A DNA stretch of 64,000 nucleotides, taken from the NCBI GenBank assembly GCA_029953675.1, contig JAMWBK010000002.1, positions 1,674,001 to 1,738,000 on the forward strand, in the 5' to 3' direction. The notes below the pieces were generated by a model. It was given only the letters and a program-made list of their open reading frames with translations. It searched no databases and was not told the origin of the DNA. This document shows positions 33,296-43,310 of the stretch, one piece after another. Position numbers and translations under genes: made by a program. The stretch is from Rhodosorus marinus (lineage: Eukaryota > Rhodophyta > Stylonematophyceae > Stylonematales > Stylonemataceae). Every line of letters starts with the position of its first letter. Position 1 is the first letter of the stretch.

Positions 33296-34365
33296 AAGAT
33301 GGAGAGGGGGCAGAGACGAAGACAGACTAAAGCAAGTTAGTATTCTGTAAACGAATCTAAAGCCCTTTTGAGAGGAGTGTCGTACAATCCTCAAGGGTTT
33401 GCTCGCCTAGGCAAGTTGGACACTGCTAAGCAGAGTGGGCCTTGCGCGACATTCCTGTAAACGGGCAATCTTATATTGAAAAAAAATCAAATGCGACAAC
33501 GGGCTTACTTTCTCCGATAACCGGAAAAAAACAACCAGAAACATTTCGCGCATACCGAACTCGAGCTCTGCGGACCCCCGTAACCCCAGACTTTGACCAA
33601 TCAAGGACACCAGGCCAAGGTGCTTACAGCGTACTCACTGTTTGTGAGCAGTGTAGACAGTGCTCACAGGGGTGAACCATCCCAACTGCGTACTGGTCCT
33701 ACTAGGGTTGGAGAAGTAGGTCGGTTTTTTTTTGACATTTCCCGACCCAAAGTGGTGAAAAGGGGACAACAGGTTCGTTATCGAGAGAGATTGATAAATT
33801 TGTTTAATCGCAGACTGAAAAAAAACGTTGCAGACCACCACCTGTTTACCACTTGTTGGGACCTTCGGGATCCTCCTTGTCCCGATGTCCCGGTCGGGGG
33901 GAGATAGAGCGCTGATTAGGAACTTACATCAGTCAGGGTACCCTTTATTCCCACTCAGAAATGATGCTTGAGCGTTGCACACCCATTCTCTTTCCATTCC
34001 AAGTTGGATCGAGTCTATACAGAGGAGGAATATACCGGCATTGGGTGAGATATTGTTGAGGACAAGAGTTCTGCAGTAGAACATGATAAGTTTTCAAATC
34101 CAACTCTACGCTGGTTGGTTTTGGTTTCGCTAGTTCACACCAGAGGTTTCCAATATTTGCAATGGACTAGCTTTCGACACATTTGCTCGCTTTCAAAGTA
34201 GGTAGATGGAGAAGGAGAGGCCCGAGTCGAAACAATAAAAGAATTGGTAGTCTGACTACCCGGAAGAGCCAAAGCCTGCAGTTTTCCTTCCTCGTTAAAA
34301 CTTCGTCCGCGCTGGAAAACTTTCCCATGTACCCTGCTTCCGCCTCACGGGTTTTGGACCCGTTT
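33296..34365. other. intergenic with a stray family A tail
   Basis: No host gene was seen. At 33800-33826 the plus strand reads GTTTAATCGCAGACTGAAAA, the reverse complement of the family A tail, so a very short or decayed insertion lies here. The remainder up to the stop of the gene at 34366 appears unstructured. Confidence 0.45.
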
Positions 34366-35457
34366 TTAAGATATCGGAAGGCATTCCAGGCAGGCCACAG
34401 CGACACCGGAGTCTCGCGCTACGTTTAGGCCATAGAGTTTTTGAGAATTCTGAAGAGGACATCCGGATCCATTCTTGAGGGTGAACCTCGTCATCGAGAG
34501 GTCGGATCTGATGAACACGTAGTCGTTGATGACGATGGGTTGCGTGGCAGGAGACATGTCGATTCGGACGTCGCTGCAGAACTTCTCAGCCGGGTACTTG
34601 GTCTGGTCGTAGCTTCGTATCCTTCCCATATTGTTGCCTGACTTCTGTATGTACATGTAGAAACTCTTCTGGTTGGGATTCATGGCCATCTGTTTAAAAT
34701 CAAAGCCCTGGGGGTTGGTCCGATCAACTTCCTCGAGAGTGTTCGGGTTCAACTGGAGCAGATAGGATGCACCGTTGCCGGAAGACGTCAGGAATAGATC
34801 ACTGCTTCCGGCGATTTCGAGGTAAGACGTCTGTCCACGAACGATGGAGTAGTTCAGAATTTCCGACATGTTCCGGCTGTACTGAACCACCAACCCCTTG
34901 CTGAACTCGTCGTCACTCTGTGGGCAGATGGAGTAGGTGACGTAGAGATACCTGGCGGTCATTGCAGACATCCCGATATCCTTGATTCTGATGCCCGTAA
35001 TCGAGGGTTCCGGAAGTAGCTGGATCAGCTCCAGCGTCTCAGGGTCCACCACCAGGACCGTTGTCGTCGCCAAGCACGTCATGACCACTGCCGGCTCGTC
35101 GGTGTAGTCGTAACTCGCTGTCAACGCGACCGGCTGGATGCACTTAGTTCCGTAGGTCTTCGATCGCACAAACTCTAGTTTGTTCGTTCCGGACTGAACT
35201 TCGTACATCCGAATTACGCCGTGGTACTCTGCGAGGCTGTTCACCGACGTCACATAAACATATTTCCCCATCGAAACGAGCTGAAACAGCTCAGTTCCGC
35301 TCCCTTCGATAGTCTGGACCGTCTTCAACGACTCTACATCATTGAGCTGGATCGTGTCCTGATACGGACCCGTGATGGCAACCACATTTGCGCCCAAAGC
35401 GGCGCTCAGACACAACGCCGCTACCAACACCACTCCAAACAGTATCGCTTTCGCCAT
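34366..35457 (-). CDS. secreted propeller-like protein
   Basis: An intronless 363-residue protein with a clear signal peptide (MAKAILFGVVLVAALCLSAA, cut near LGA). The rest has no membrane segment and reads as repeated four-strand units, each with a short hydrophobic strand and a turn: YVYVTSVNSL.., TVLVVDPETLELI, YLYVTYSICP, DLFLTSSGNGAS, SFYMYIQKSG, YVFIRSDLSM. This pattern suggests a beta-propeller. Unpaired cysteines and NGS/NMS sites fit an extracellular glycoprotein. I recognise no named family. The gene at 55573-56601 is a probable paralog with the same orientation and plan. A TATA-like box lies about 180 bases upstream (35637-35650). Function is unknown; a wall or surface role would be a guess. 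Confidence 0.72.
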   Translation of the reverse strand: MAKAILFGVVLVAALCLSAALGANVVAITGPYQDTIQLNDVESLKTVQTIEGSGTELFQLVSMGKYVYVTSVNSLAEYHGVIRMYEVQSGTNKLEFVRSKTYGTKCIQPVALTASYDYTDEPAVVMTCLATTTVLVVDPETLELIQLLPEPSITGIRIKDIGMSAMTARYLYVTYSICPQSDDEFSKGLVVQYSRNMSEILNYSIVRGQTSYLEIAGSSDLFLTSSGNGASYLLQLNPNTLEEVDRTNPQGFDFKQMAMNPNQKSFYMYIQKSGNNMGRIRSYDQTKYPAEKFCSDVRIDMSPATQPIVINDYVFIRSDLSMTRFTLKNGSGCPLQNSQKLYGLNVARDSGVAVACLECLPIS

Positions 35458-35636
35458 TTTGTTGCTCTTAATTGTTCGTTCTTTCCTGTCGCGTCCCCGA
35501 CAAGGCTCTCGTTAAAAGCTTGATGTACGTGAGATTCGGTCGAAGATGGAGGTTCTCTCAGAGCTACAGAGATCGATGGAGACGCATGCACCCGTTCTCT
35601 TCTACCCGAGCAACCCCACTGATCACACAGCGGCTA

Positions 35637-35650
35637 GCAATTTATATACC
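35637..35650 (-). promoter_or_regulatory. TATA-like element upstream of the secreted propeller-like gene
   Basis: The minus strand reads GGTATATAAATTGC, about 180 bases before the ATG at 35457. The second propeller-like gene has an analogous TATA-like box upstream, which supports a shared promoter type. No transcript start is known. Confidence 0.4.
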
Positions 35651-36580
35651 AACTATAGTGCTAGATATAGGCACGCAGAGATCTAAACTAAGACATTATC
35701 TCTAGAATAGTACAAGATACCTAGATCACGTCATATATATGAACGTGTGAACCAATGAACGTGTTTCAAACAGTCTTGGTAGTTTCCCCGTTGGGATCTG
35801 CGTTCGCCTGACACAAGACGCTACGAAATGGCTGGGCGAACTTCCCATCGTTATTGGACAGTTAGCTAACATGATGTAGTGTGTATTTTCCTATATCGTT
35901 GAATTTGAGAAATATTTCAGGTCTTTCTAAAATTGGAATAAGCCGCCCAGGCCCGCGCCAACCAAAAGTGTCTTTGCGTAAAAGTTTCTTGATATTGTGA
36001 TGGTTGAATTTTGTTCATAAAAAAGAAAATAGTACGAATATGGAAACAGTGTGGCTTTGTCAGCGAAAAAGAGGATTTTTGTTTGCTGAGCGGACAGGGG
36101 TTTCGTTTTACTGTGAACAACGCGGCTTGGGGAACGCACGCCCGTCTTTAGCATCGGATGAATGAACCTGTTGCGCGGTTAAACGCATTTCCACTGGGAA
36201 AGCGGGTTCTAGATTGCTTCAAACTAACCGGAACAGCCGAAGCCTGCTATAGGCAGGGTTTTTGTTTTGTAGCTGTTCGTTACTATTTGTGGAAAGCAGA
36301 ACCGGGAGGTCTTAGTCATGTAGAAAATACGACGGTTTGAAGAAGTCGTAACGTCCGTAGAGTCTTTTGGTTCCCTTCGGACCGTTCACGACTTCTTTTG
36401 GTCACGTCAAGAGCCTCTGTGTCAGATTTCTGAACTGGGAGCCCCCCTGAACGTCCTTCCCTTACCTCATCCTGGAATCAGCCGACAAACCTCTAAACGT
36501 CTATTGAGTACTTTTTTTGTGGATACTGTGATAGTCGAGTTTGTTTAGAAAAAGAAATCAGGAAGAATATGGAAGCAGTG
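35651..36580. other. intergenic, no recognised gene
   Basis: Upstream of the propeller-like gene. The right copy of the dispersed inverted repeat is at 36371-36408. Open frames (35917-36154 -, 36158-36340 +) are not protein-like. Confidence 0.4.
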
Positions 36581-36584
36581 TTGG

Positions 36585-36850
36585 CTAAAGAACGAGGAGA
36601 GACGGTCAGGGCGTTCGCGGAACACCTCCCGACACCAACTAGAACCAACAAAGTCCATAAACCCAAAACACAAAATGGTCAGAGCGACCTGGCGGTGAGC
36701 TTAAGCCGACGCGCGAATATCCGGGGAAGATAGAGCCTCAGCACATTTCACTTCTTTGTGATGGCGCATAGCGCCAGCGGCAAATCCACGGCGCTCTCCC
36801 GCAGCCGGCAAATATAATAGCTAGCCCGCGGATTAGCCCCCAACAAATTC
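36585..36850 (-). mobile_element. LINE-like family A, degenerate endonuclease fragment
   Basis: The plus strand shows GAGACGGTCAGGGCGTTCGC, then a GGAACA, matching 54286-54310 of the intact minus-strand copy. It then follows that copy loosely through the segment for the ECFGFMDS and AGERRG regions to about 36840, with many substitutions. No open frame survives. It is an old, 5'-truncated insertion. Confidence 0.6.
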
Positions 36851-36984
36851 GTTCAAATTCATTCTTCCTATAAATGCGCAAGTGGCGACAGTCGAGTTTC
36901 GAGAGCTGCACGTGTATGATAGCGGGGTTTTGGGGGGTGTTTTCCTTAGAGCGCTATGCAGGGGGAAAGCCGCGAGCGCCCCGA

Positions 36985-37205
36985 CCGGATCTCCTAATTA
37001 GTCTGGGGTACTGCTGTGGGCAGCTACCAAGCAAAGTTTACGGTTTCGTTAACCTGGGGTACGACACGCGTTTGAGAAGGATCGAGCCAATCGCGAGATA
37101 GGTATTTTCTAGATGAGACCCCTGAACGGGGCTGCTGGGTATGTTTAGTGCGTACTAAGTATGTTAGTGGTTGACCATCCTGTGGAATACTTGGAGCTCC
37201 TACCC
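36985..37205 (+). mobile_element. mixed LINE scraps: family B tail and family A2 endonuclease piece
   Basis: 37011-37057 reads like a family B tail (GGGCAGCTACCAAGCAAAGT, then TTACGGTTTCGTTAACCTGG). 37155-37210 reads GACCATCCTGTGGAATACTT, then GGAGCTCCTACCCCGTTTCAG, matching the family A2 segment at 58670-58715. It marks the left edge of the family B array. Confidence 0.5.
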
Positions 37206-37222
37206 CGTTTCAGTGTCGCTCT

Positions 37223-37954
37223 TTGGGGTTTTGCAAACAAGTCCTGTGCACAGCGTTGGGTATTCCGGTACACCTGATTTCACATATAGATTTTGTTGCC
37301 ACCCACGCACTGCTGGTATGTCATCCTGACGCGATACCGTTGATCACCAGCGCCATTAGGAGGGGAGTCTTCCGCTCAGGTGTGTTTGGTTCCTTCGCGA
37401 GACTCCGCCAAGATCACCAGGTAACAATTCACACCGGAGTCGAGCCAGAAGCGCGGAACCTGATCGGATACAATGAGAGGCTCACACTGCAGACACATGA
37501 AGTTAGCCAACGCATACTTGAACGAGCCATTGAACAGATGGAGAGAGTTAAGCGCATGATATCCCAGCGGTCCACGCCGTTCACTACCTCGGCTTCCGTC
37601 CGTGCGCGCCTGGATGCTCGCCTGGAGTATCTGCGCTCGCGCCTTGAAACGCAGGAACCCGCAGCCCACCGCATGGCCTCCACTGTTACGGAAATAGAGA
37701 GTGAGATCCCCCTGCGGACAGGAGCCGATAACGAAAGTGCACCTATTCCCGAAGTCGCAGCGGGCAATGCACAAAGTGAATTACCGCCAGATCTTGGGCC
37801 CTCTGAAACTTCGGGTACAGGCAGCTCAGAGGCCCAGCCGAGCAGTATGGAAGTGATTCATGATGGAGATACGCCCACCACCGACGAGACACGATCTCTG
37901 AAGAAGTCGAGACAGGAGGATACCCCATCTGCGCCCGAAAACGCCCATTCATGA
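37223..37954 (+). CDS. retroelement family B ORF1 (C-terminal part)
   Basis: 243 residues: a segment HIDFVATHALLVCHPDAIPL..SAI, then HQVTIHTGVEPEARNLIGYNERLTLQTHE, a helical stretch with LERAIEQMERVKRMISQRS, and an acidic/serine-rich tail ending SLKKSRQEDTPSAPENAHS. The same order occurs at 43890-44532 and, broken, at 46330-47130. It is taken as the element's first ORF (gag-like, nucleic-acid-binding by analogy with other LINEs). The stop TGA overlaps the start of ORF2 as ATGA at 37951-37954. No zinc knuckle is visible, so the function is inferred from position. Confidence 0.6.
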   Translation: MGFCKQVLCTALGIPVHLISHIDFVATHALLVCHPDAIPLITSAIRRGVFRSGVFGSFARLRQDHQVTIHTGVEPEARNLIGYNERLTLQTHEVSQRILERAIEQMERVKRMISQRSTPFTTSASVRARLDARLEYLRSRLETQEPAAHRMASTVTEIESEIPLRTGADNESAPIPEVAAGNAQSELPPDLGPSETSGTGSSEAQPSSMEVIHDGDTPTTDETRSLKKSRQEDTPSAPENAHS

Positions 37955-38512
37955 GCGTCCCAGGTTCGAGAAGCGGCTGAGAGACACCGCGTTGATCACC
38001 ACGGATCCGGAGGCTTGGGAACAACGGCTTCACATGTTCCTAGCCGCACAGACGGACGACGGCCGCCGCTGGTGGATGGTCACACATAGCCCTGTAATGA
38101 CCCGTAAATACGTACCTAATGCCCAGGTCAAGCATTGGAACCTACTACTCCACCGTGCTCTAGGTCTCGCACCGAACACTGCAGCGGTTCCGCCCTTAAG
38201 CCTCTTTATCATGGCACTACCACGCCTGCGCTAGGGATCTGTGATCTTCAGATCGGCGAACAGATAGAAATGCACCGGCTTCTCGACGAAGCTAGGGAGC
38301 ACCATCCCCATAAATGGAACCCGTCTGACGCGAGCGACGAATCACTCCTCGCACTGATCAATAGACAACCGCCAAAAACGGGTCCTGGGCCAAGTGGCCT
38401 TCGCGCCGAGCATCTACAGCCAGTGACTCCAACGAATAGGCCTCTGCTGGTACGGTTCCTGCTCTGTCTCGTGCAGAACCCTGAGGTTACGTTAGTCTGG
38501 TTGTTTTATTAG
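37951..38512 (+). pseudogene. retroelement family B ORF2, N-terminal remnant
   Basis: The ATG at 37951 overlaps the ORF1 stop. The frame breaks after nine codons and continues in other frames: EAWEQRLHMFLAAQ..RRWWMVTHSP..QVKHWNLLLHRALGLAP, then EMHRLLDEAREHHPHKWNPSDASDESLLALIN and the pre-palm RT segment GPGPSGLRAEHLQPVT. It stops at 38512, before the RT palm; the tail sequence follows at once. It is therefore an internally deleted copy. The cleaner frame is at 44529-44813. Confidence 0.65.
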
Positions 38513-38582
38513 TGCGCTACGGTAGGTAGCAGCCGAATGAAGGCTACGGGGTTACGTTAGTCTGGGGTTTCGTTAGTCTGGG
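38486..38582 (+). repeat. family B tail repeats and junction
   Basis: The motif GTTACGTTAGTCTGG ends at 38500, then GCGCTACGGTAGGTAGCAGC and CGAATGAAGGCTACGGG lead to a second GTTACGTTAGTCTGG (38551-38565) and a third, partial one (CGTTAGTCTGG, 38571-38581). Immediately after it a new, 5'-truncated family B copy begins. The same tail occurs at 43432-43446, 45351-45496, 50231-50247 and, on the other strand, 53021-53040. Confidence 0.75.
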
Positions 38583-39270
38583 GTGCCGGTCCAATAACAA
38601 AAACACTCTCTCGAGAGTGCCACCGACAAGGGTTTGAGGTACTTACTGGGGATCCAACGCTGGAAGATATTGACCTGGCGCGCATCCGATCGGCAGACGG
38701 AACAGGATGTGGCGTATGGCGGCGAGACTGTCCTAGTACAGGGCCGAGGTAGTTGAACAGAGGTGAGATGATCTGGAGCATCCGGATGCTGTTGGGGCTA
38801 CCACTACCAGGACTAGCTCGGTCGTACACGTGCACGATTTGTGAACAAGCTCACGATGTACAAGGAATTCAACGTCTGCATCACTGCCGAACGTCGTCAG
38901 GCATGCGAACAAAGCGACATGATGAACTAGAAATGGAGCTGAGCCGATGGATGCACTTGTGGGATTTTACGGACCTACAAGTGGAGCCGCGAGGGTTCTT
39001 TTCCTGGTCGGGTCTTCGACCAGATATTGTAGCAAGGCACCCGACGAGCGGGCATGTGTACGTGGTGGACGTAACGGTGACGTCGCCGCTTCAACGTCAT
39101 CAACTTAGGCAAACGGGCTGGAGAAACGGATACGCAGCGGAGAAAGGGGAGCAAAGCAAAGTGGCACACTACCAGGAGGTAATATGCGTTGAAAGCAGGG
39201 AGGTGATACTCGTACGATTCATTGTTGAGACGTACGAACGGCTGGGCCAGGGGTTACGTCACTCTGCAGC
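38583..39270 (+). mobile_element. family B, 5'-truncated copy: zinc finger and endonuclease
   Basis: It starts directly after the tail motif. It encodes a post-RT segment (SADGTGCGVWRRDCPS), then 38753-39286: MIWSIRMLLGLPLPGLARSY, a CTIC...HHC zinc finger, SGMRTKRHDELEMELSRWMHL, and a restriction-like endonuclease core with RPDIVARHPTSGHVYVVDVT, TSPLQ, K.AHYQE and FIVETYERLGQG. In R2-like LINEs such a domain nicks the target DNA. The end has run into the 29-base repeats at 39271. Confidence 0.75.
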
Positions 39271-39386
39271 CTGGGGTATCCAATGAAATAGTCTGGAGTC
39301 TGGGGTATCCAATGAAATAGTCTGGAGTCTGGGGTATCCAATGAAATAGTCTGGAGTCTGGGGTATCCAATGAAATAGTCTAGAGT
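39271..39386 (+). repeat. 29-base tandem repeat, four copies
   Basis: Four head-to-tail copies of a 29-base unit that begins CTGGGGTATCCAATGAAATA and ends GTCTGGAGT; the fourth has one change (TCTAGAGT). The unit contains the GTCTGG core of the family B tail motif. It lies exactly between a family B endonuclease end and the head of the next copy, so it looks like an amplified tail. Confidence 0.9.
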
Positions 39387-39390
39387 CTGG

Positions 39391-40260
39391 GAACGTTAGT
39401 CTGGAATCTGGACTGGTATAAGAAGTCTGTGGTTATTCGAGAGTGATGACGAACGTTGGAGAACCCCCCCCGCGTGGGGAAGGAATCTTGAGCGATGAGA
39501 GTGATCCTCTGGGAGACAATTGCTGTCGCGCTGATCAGCTTGAGGAGGGGGAAATCGAAGAAAACTCGGTGCAGTATGTACATGAGTTTACAAATGGTGA
39601 TAAGCCAGCCCATACAATGGATACTGCATCAACGCTTACAGAAGAGAACTTTCTACAGGGCTCCATGCAGAAGTTCTCGAAGTACACCGCCCTTTACGAA
39701 GATGTTGGGGTGGCAGTCGCAGAGATACAGCGTTTTTTCGTTAACGTCGACCGGTTGTACACCTTGGCAGGCACAACGGCTGACCTGAAGGGGATTAATG
39801 ATCATCTGGAGCGTTTGGGTGCAAACCCCACGCTGTGGAACCCCTCGGAAGTGCCGCAAGGAGGTCACCCCCGCCGTGGACAGAACCAGAAGATACCCTA
39901 TCAACTTGGGAGTCAATCCAAGGATCAGTCAACAGAGCAGTCTGGGGGACAACACAACCACGACATCTTCATCCCCTTCTGTCTGGAAACATTTGGGCAG
40001 ATGGGACAACAAGCGAGTGAGTTCCTCAAGGAAGCGACTATACACCTAGATCAGCGGGCAACGCAAGTAAGTGAGGCTCGGGCGATCTTGAACCGCACTC
40101 TTTGGAAAGGAAACGCTATCCTCGCCACCCAAGCTCGTCGTGTCGACAAAGCAGACTATGACATCGTCCCTATCTTAGAACGTAGCCACACAACCCATTA
40201 GGGGTTTCTTTGCTGACCAATAGGATCCTTATTCCTTCTTAATGGGCTCCAATAGGGAGC
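39391..40260 (+). mobile_element. family B deletion derivative with a fused ORF (39443-40201)
   Basis: It starts after AACGTTAGTCTGG with the family head (TCTGGTATAAGAAGTCTGTG in the sister copy). The ORF 39443-40201 (252 residues) joins the N-terminal part of ORF1 (acidic; EDVGVAVAEIQRFFVNVDRL; LERLGANPTLWNPSEVPQGG) directly to the last part of the ORF2 endonuclease (DIFIPFCLETFGQMGQQASE...ATQVSEARAILNRTLWKGN). The sister copy at 43481-43800 shows the same ORF1 start without the fusion. The RT and zinc finger are gone. The open frame across the joint may be chance or selected; it is a candidate non-autonomous derivative. Confidence 0.65.
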
Positions 40261-40289
40261 TCTTCAGTAAAGTGTACGCGGTTACACCC

Positions 40290-40945
40290 AACATCGACGG
40301 GACTGTGGCAGCGAAGGCACAACGAAATCTGTACGGAGCTGGCGCGATGGGTGAATCGCTGGAATTTCATCGACATTAAGCAAGAACCGGAGGTGTACTT
40401 CGAGAACTACAGACTAAGACCGGATATCATTGCTACTCATTCCAGGACGCTCCAACGGTATGCGCTAGATGTGACGGTTACATCGCCACTGCAGGAGAAA
40501 TACGTGAATCGGAGTGGGTCAGAGAATGGATATGGAGCGAAACGAGCGGAGATGTGGAAAATGGCACATTACAAAGAGGCGATGTCAGTGGAGAAGCCAG
40601 ACGACAAGCTCATTACCATTGCGATCGAGAGCTTTGGGGGTACAGAACAAATGGCCCAAGAATTTCTACGAGATAGGTGCAAGCATTTGTTGCACCGGAG
40701 CTTAGAACTGAGCGATGTTCGGGCTCAGATCAACCGCAAATTATGGCAGGGGAACGCGGAGATAGCGATAGGCGATCTGCGAGTGGACCAGTTGGCGAAT
40801 CCACTGGTCCCTGTTTTTTGGTTTGACCGTAGCATGAGACCCCGGTAGCGGGGTTAGCGTAAGCTTTTCCGTAGATAGTAGTAGAACTAGTGATAAGCTG
40901 CAGTAGGCAGCTGCCCAGTAAAGTTTACGGTTACGATAGTCTGTA
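40290..40945 (+). mobile_element. family B (subfamily of the 45.5-kb copy), 3' fragment with intact endonuclease end
   Basis: The open frame 40351-40848 encodes NRWNFIDIKQEPE..FENYRLRPDIIATHSRTLQRYALDV, then TVTSPLQ, K.AHYKEAMSV, ITIAIESFGG..QMAQEFLRDRC and ends SMRPR. It matches 49620-50152 of the long copy but keeps KHLLHRS where the long copy has a stop. Around the TAG at 40846-40848 lies a hairpin ACCCCG/GTAG/CGGGGT. The tail GGCAGCTGCCCAGTAAAGTT, then TACGGTTACGATAGTCTG runs to 40943. Confidence 0.75.
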
Positions 40946-41800
40946 AATCAGCATCCATCGAAGGCCGTACAGCGCACATCGGTTGCGGCATACTCGGCGT
41001 ACTTTAACAGATGCCTTATCCAAGAGGGCACCATTTCGGGTTCCGAAAATTTTGACCGCTTCGACGAAGGACTCAAACCCGACTTCAAAAAATACATTTA
41101 TATACAAGATGTGACAACCTTCGAAGAGGCTCAAGCTCTCGCGTTAAAGATTGAAGGAGCCGAGGCAGCCAGCTACAGCTCGGGGCCGGACACGGGAGCA
41201 TCGAAACAGCGGAAACCGGAACCAAGGGAAACTACCTTCGAGAGAAGAGGAACCCGTTCCGGCAGAAAGTATCTACCTACTATCCAGGAGCTAAAACGTC
41301 GCAACTATGCCAACATTATCTGCGACTACTGTGGAAAAGGGGCCATACGAATTGCATTTGCTGGAGTAATCCAGGAAGGGATCCGACTGTTGCGAAGTCG
41401 GCACCTCCATCAACCCAGCGGTTAGAAGAAGAGCAGCAGTAGGGGACGCCGCTACTGTTGCTGAAAAAGGCGTCCCTATTCCTCTCCACGGGGATATGAC
41501 AGTCCATTGGTTGGTCAACGGCAAGGAAACCCCCCCCTGCTGATCGATACAGGTAGCAGCCATTCTGCCATAAGGGGATTGCCAGAATCGGGGCCGTTGT
41601 TACCTTCCCGACATAGGCGATTGGACACAGCGTCACCGGGCGCATCGATTGACATCCTGGGTGAGGCCGATGTGACCCTGCAACTAGGTGGTCATCACTT
41701 CGATTGGCAGCCCTATGTAGTTGAAGACGCCGCGAGCTCCGGATATTTAGGAAGAGATTTCCTACAAAAAAATATAACGCGCAGCTGAATTTACTCAACC
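40946..41800 (+). mobile_element. Ty3/gypsy fragment: gag end and protease
   Basis: The plus strand reads AYFNRCLIQEGTISGSENFDRF.EGLKPDFKKYI..TFEEAQALALKIEGAEA, a capsid C-terminus of gypsy type, then a zinc-knuckle start (CDYCGKG, later residues frameshifted). After a frameshift, 41507-41788 encodes an aspartic protease: LLIDTGSSHSAI at the active site and SGYLGRDFL near its end. RT, RNase H and integrase are missing; a family A tail follows at 41815. The piece starts immediately after a TAGTCTG motif of the family B tail. Confidence 0.7.
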
Positions 41801-41814
41801 ATGCCCTGATCATA

Positions 41815-42270
41815 CAATGATGAACGCCGTGTAGCCGACCTGGTGATCACCTGTGACGACAGCCGCCGTACCACATACGTTGATCTTGCTGTTCCTAACC
41901 CTCAAGCTAGTCGTTATCTCCCCGCTGCGGGGGAGCGCCGTGGATCTGCCGCCGCCAGCATGAGACGCCGCAAAGAGATCAAATACGCGGGGGCTTTGTC
42001 TTCCCCTGGTGTTCGTGCTTCGGCACTAGCACATCGCTTGGTACCCCTGATCATTGAGTGCTTTGGGTTCATGGACTCTGTTGGTTCTCGCTGGCTTCGG
42101 GAGTTGTTCCGCGAACGCCCTGACCGTCTTCAATCGTTGTTTACCCGCTTAAGTTTCCTGCTGTGGCGCATGAATGCCGCTTTGATGTTGGAGGCGCGAG
42201 TACTTCGCGGCGCTTAGTCTTTTTTTCCCCTCGGGGTTTTTTTTTCAGCCTCCGATTAAACCATTCGCAA
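41815..42270 (+). mobile_element. LINE-like family A, 5'-truncated recent copy
   Basis: It reads NDERRVADLVITCDDSRRTT, then YVDLAVPNPQASRYLPAAGER through to MLEARVLRGA (open frame 41843-42217) and ends in the tail CAGCCTCCGATTAAACCATT. By eye the nucleotide sequence is almost identical to the reverse strand of 54130-54600, so the two insertions are recent relative to the other copies. It carries the endonuclease core but neither zinc finger nor RT. Confidence 0.8.
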
Positions 42271-42379
42271 TGGGGTTGACGGGAAAACAGTGTCTGCGGA
42301 ATGGCAACCATTAGCAGACTGTGCAAGAGGCACTGAGACGGATCAGACGAGTTCCGCAGGATATGACGGTCCCATTCAA

Positions 42380-43310
42380 AAAACGCTCTCTCGAGAGTGC
42401 CATCGTCACGCCTTCGAGACACTCACGGAGGATGCAACGGTGGAGGACGTAGACAGGCCATGAATCCGGTGGGCGGCAGGACGGGTTGTGGCGTATGGCT
42501 AAGAGACTGCCCTAACGTGGGTCCGCGGAAATTGAGTTGGGCTGAGATGATCTGGAGCATGAGGATGCTTCTGGGGCTACCCCTACCTGGCCTAGGCCGG
42601 TCATGCAGTTGCACAGTCTGCGAGCAACCACACGATGTGCGTGGGATCCAGCGGCTGCACCACTGCAGGACGTCATCGGGGATGCGAACAAAGAGGCACG
42701 ATGAGCTGAAAGTCGAACTGAGTCGATGGCTACACCTATGGAATTTCACAGAGATAGTAGTAGAGCCTCAGGGGTTCTTTGCTGGGTCCGGAATTCGACC
42801 CGATATTGTAGCACGGCACCCAACGAGTGGTGGCGTGTACGTGGTCGACGTGATGGTAACATCGCCACTTCAAAGGAATCAGTTGAGGCATACGAGCTGG
42901 AGGTGCGGATATGCTGCGAAACAAGCAGAACAAGCGAAGGCGTTGCATTATAAGGAAGTGCTGAGGGTGGAAAACCGAGACCTGGTTTCTGTGCCCTTCA
43001 TTTTGGAGACTTTTGGTCGAATAGGCGAGGCAAGCCTTGAATTTCTTCCCATAGGGACGGCGCATCTGCATGATCGTGACTCCCATCTGTCGTCTGTGAG
43101 GGGTCAATTAAATCGGATTCTGGGGCAGCATAATGCAGCGCTAGTTGAGCATGCGATCGAGAAAGATCGCGCGGATAGAACAATATTTCCCTTGAGTAGA
43201 ACTTAGGTGGGACCCCTGGACAGGGGGTGTAAGTGAGTTTGGGGCGAACATATAGTAGTGGTATTGCGCTGCGGTAGGTAGCTGCCGAATAAAGGCTACG
43301 GGGTGAAGCA
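42380..43310 (+). mobile_element. family B 3' fragment: zinc finger, endonuclease and tail
   Basis: Open frame 42397-43206: MIWSMRMLLGLPLPGLGRSC, CTVC...HHC zinc finger, SGMRTKRHDELKVELSRW, IRPDIVARHPTSGGVYVVDV, then K.LHYKEVLRVE and PFILETFGRIGEASLEF, ending FPLSRT. Just after the stop is a hairpin-like ACCCCTG/GA/CAGGGGGT (43212-43228), and a tail with GCTGCGGTAGGTAGCTGCCG lies at 43266-43285. It begins at about 42380 with the palindromic CTCTCTCGAGAG segment seen in the other truncated copies. Confidence 0.75.

Noticed and set aside
34366-35457. Named beta-propeller enzyme or WD40 protein
   Set aside because: No WD dipeptides, NHL motifs or catalytic residues are visible; only a secreted propeller-like pattern can be supported.
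38600-38625. Regulatory palindrome CACTCTCTCGAGAGTG
   Set aside because: It recurs only inside ORF2 copies of family B (38.6, 42.4, 50.3, 51.3 kb), so it is coding sequence shared by descent.
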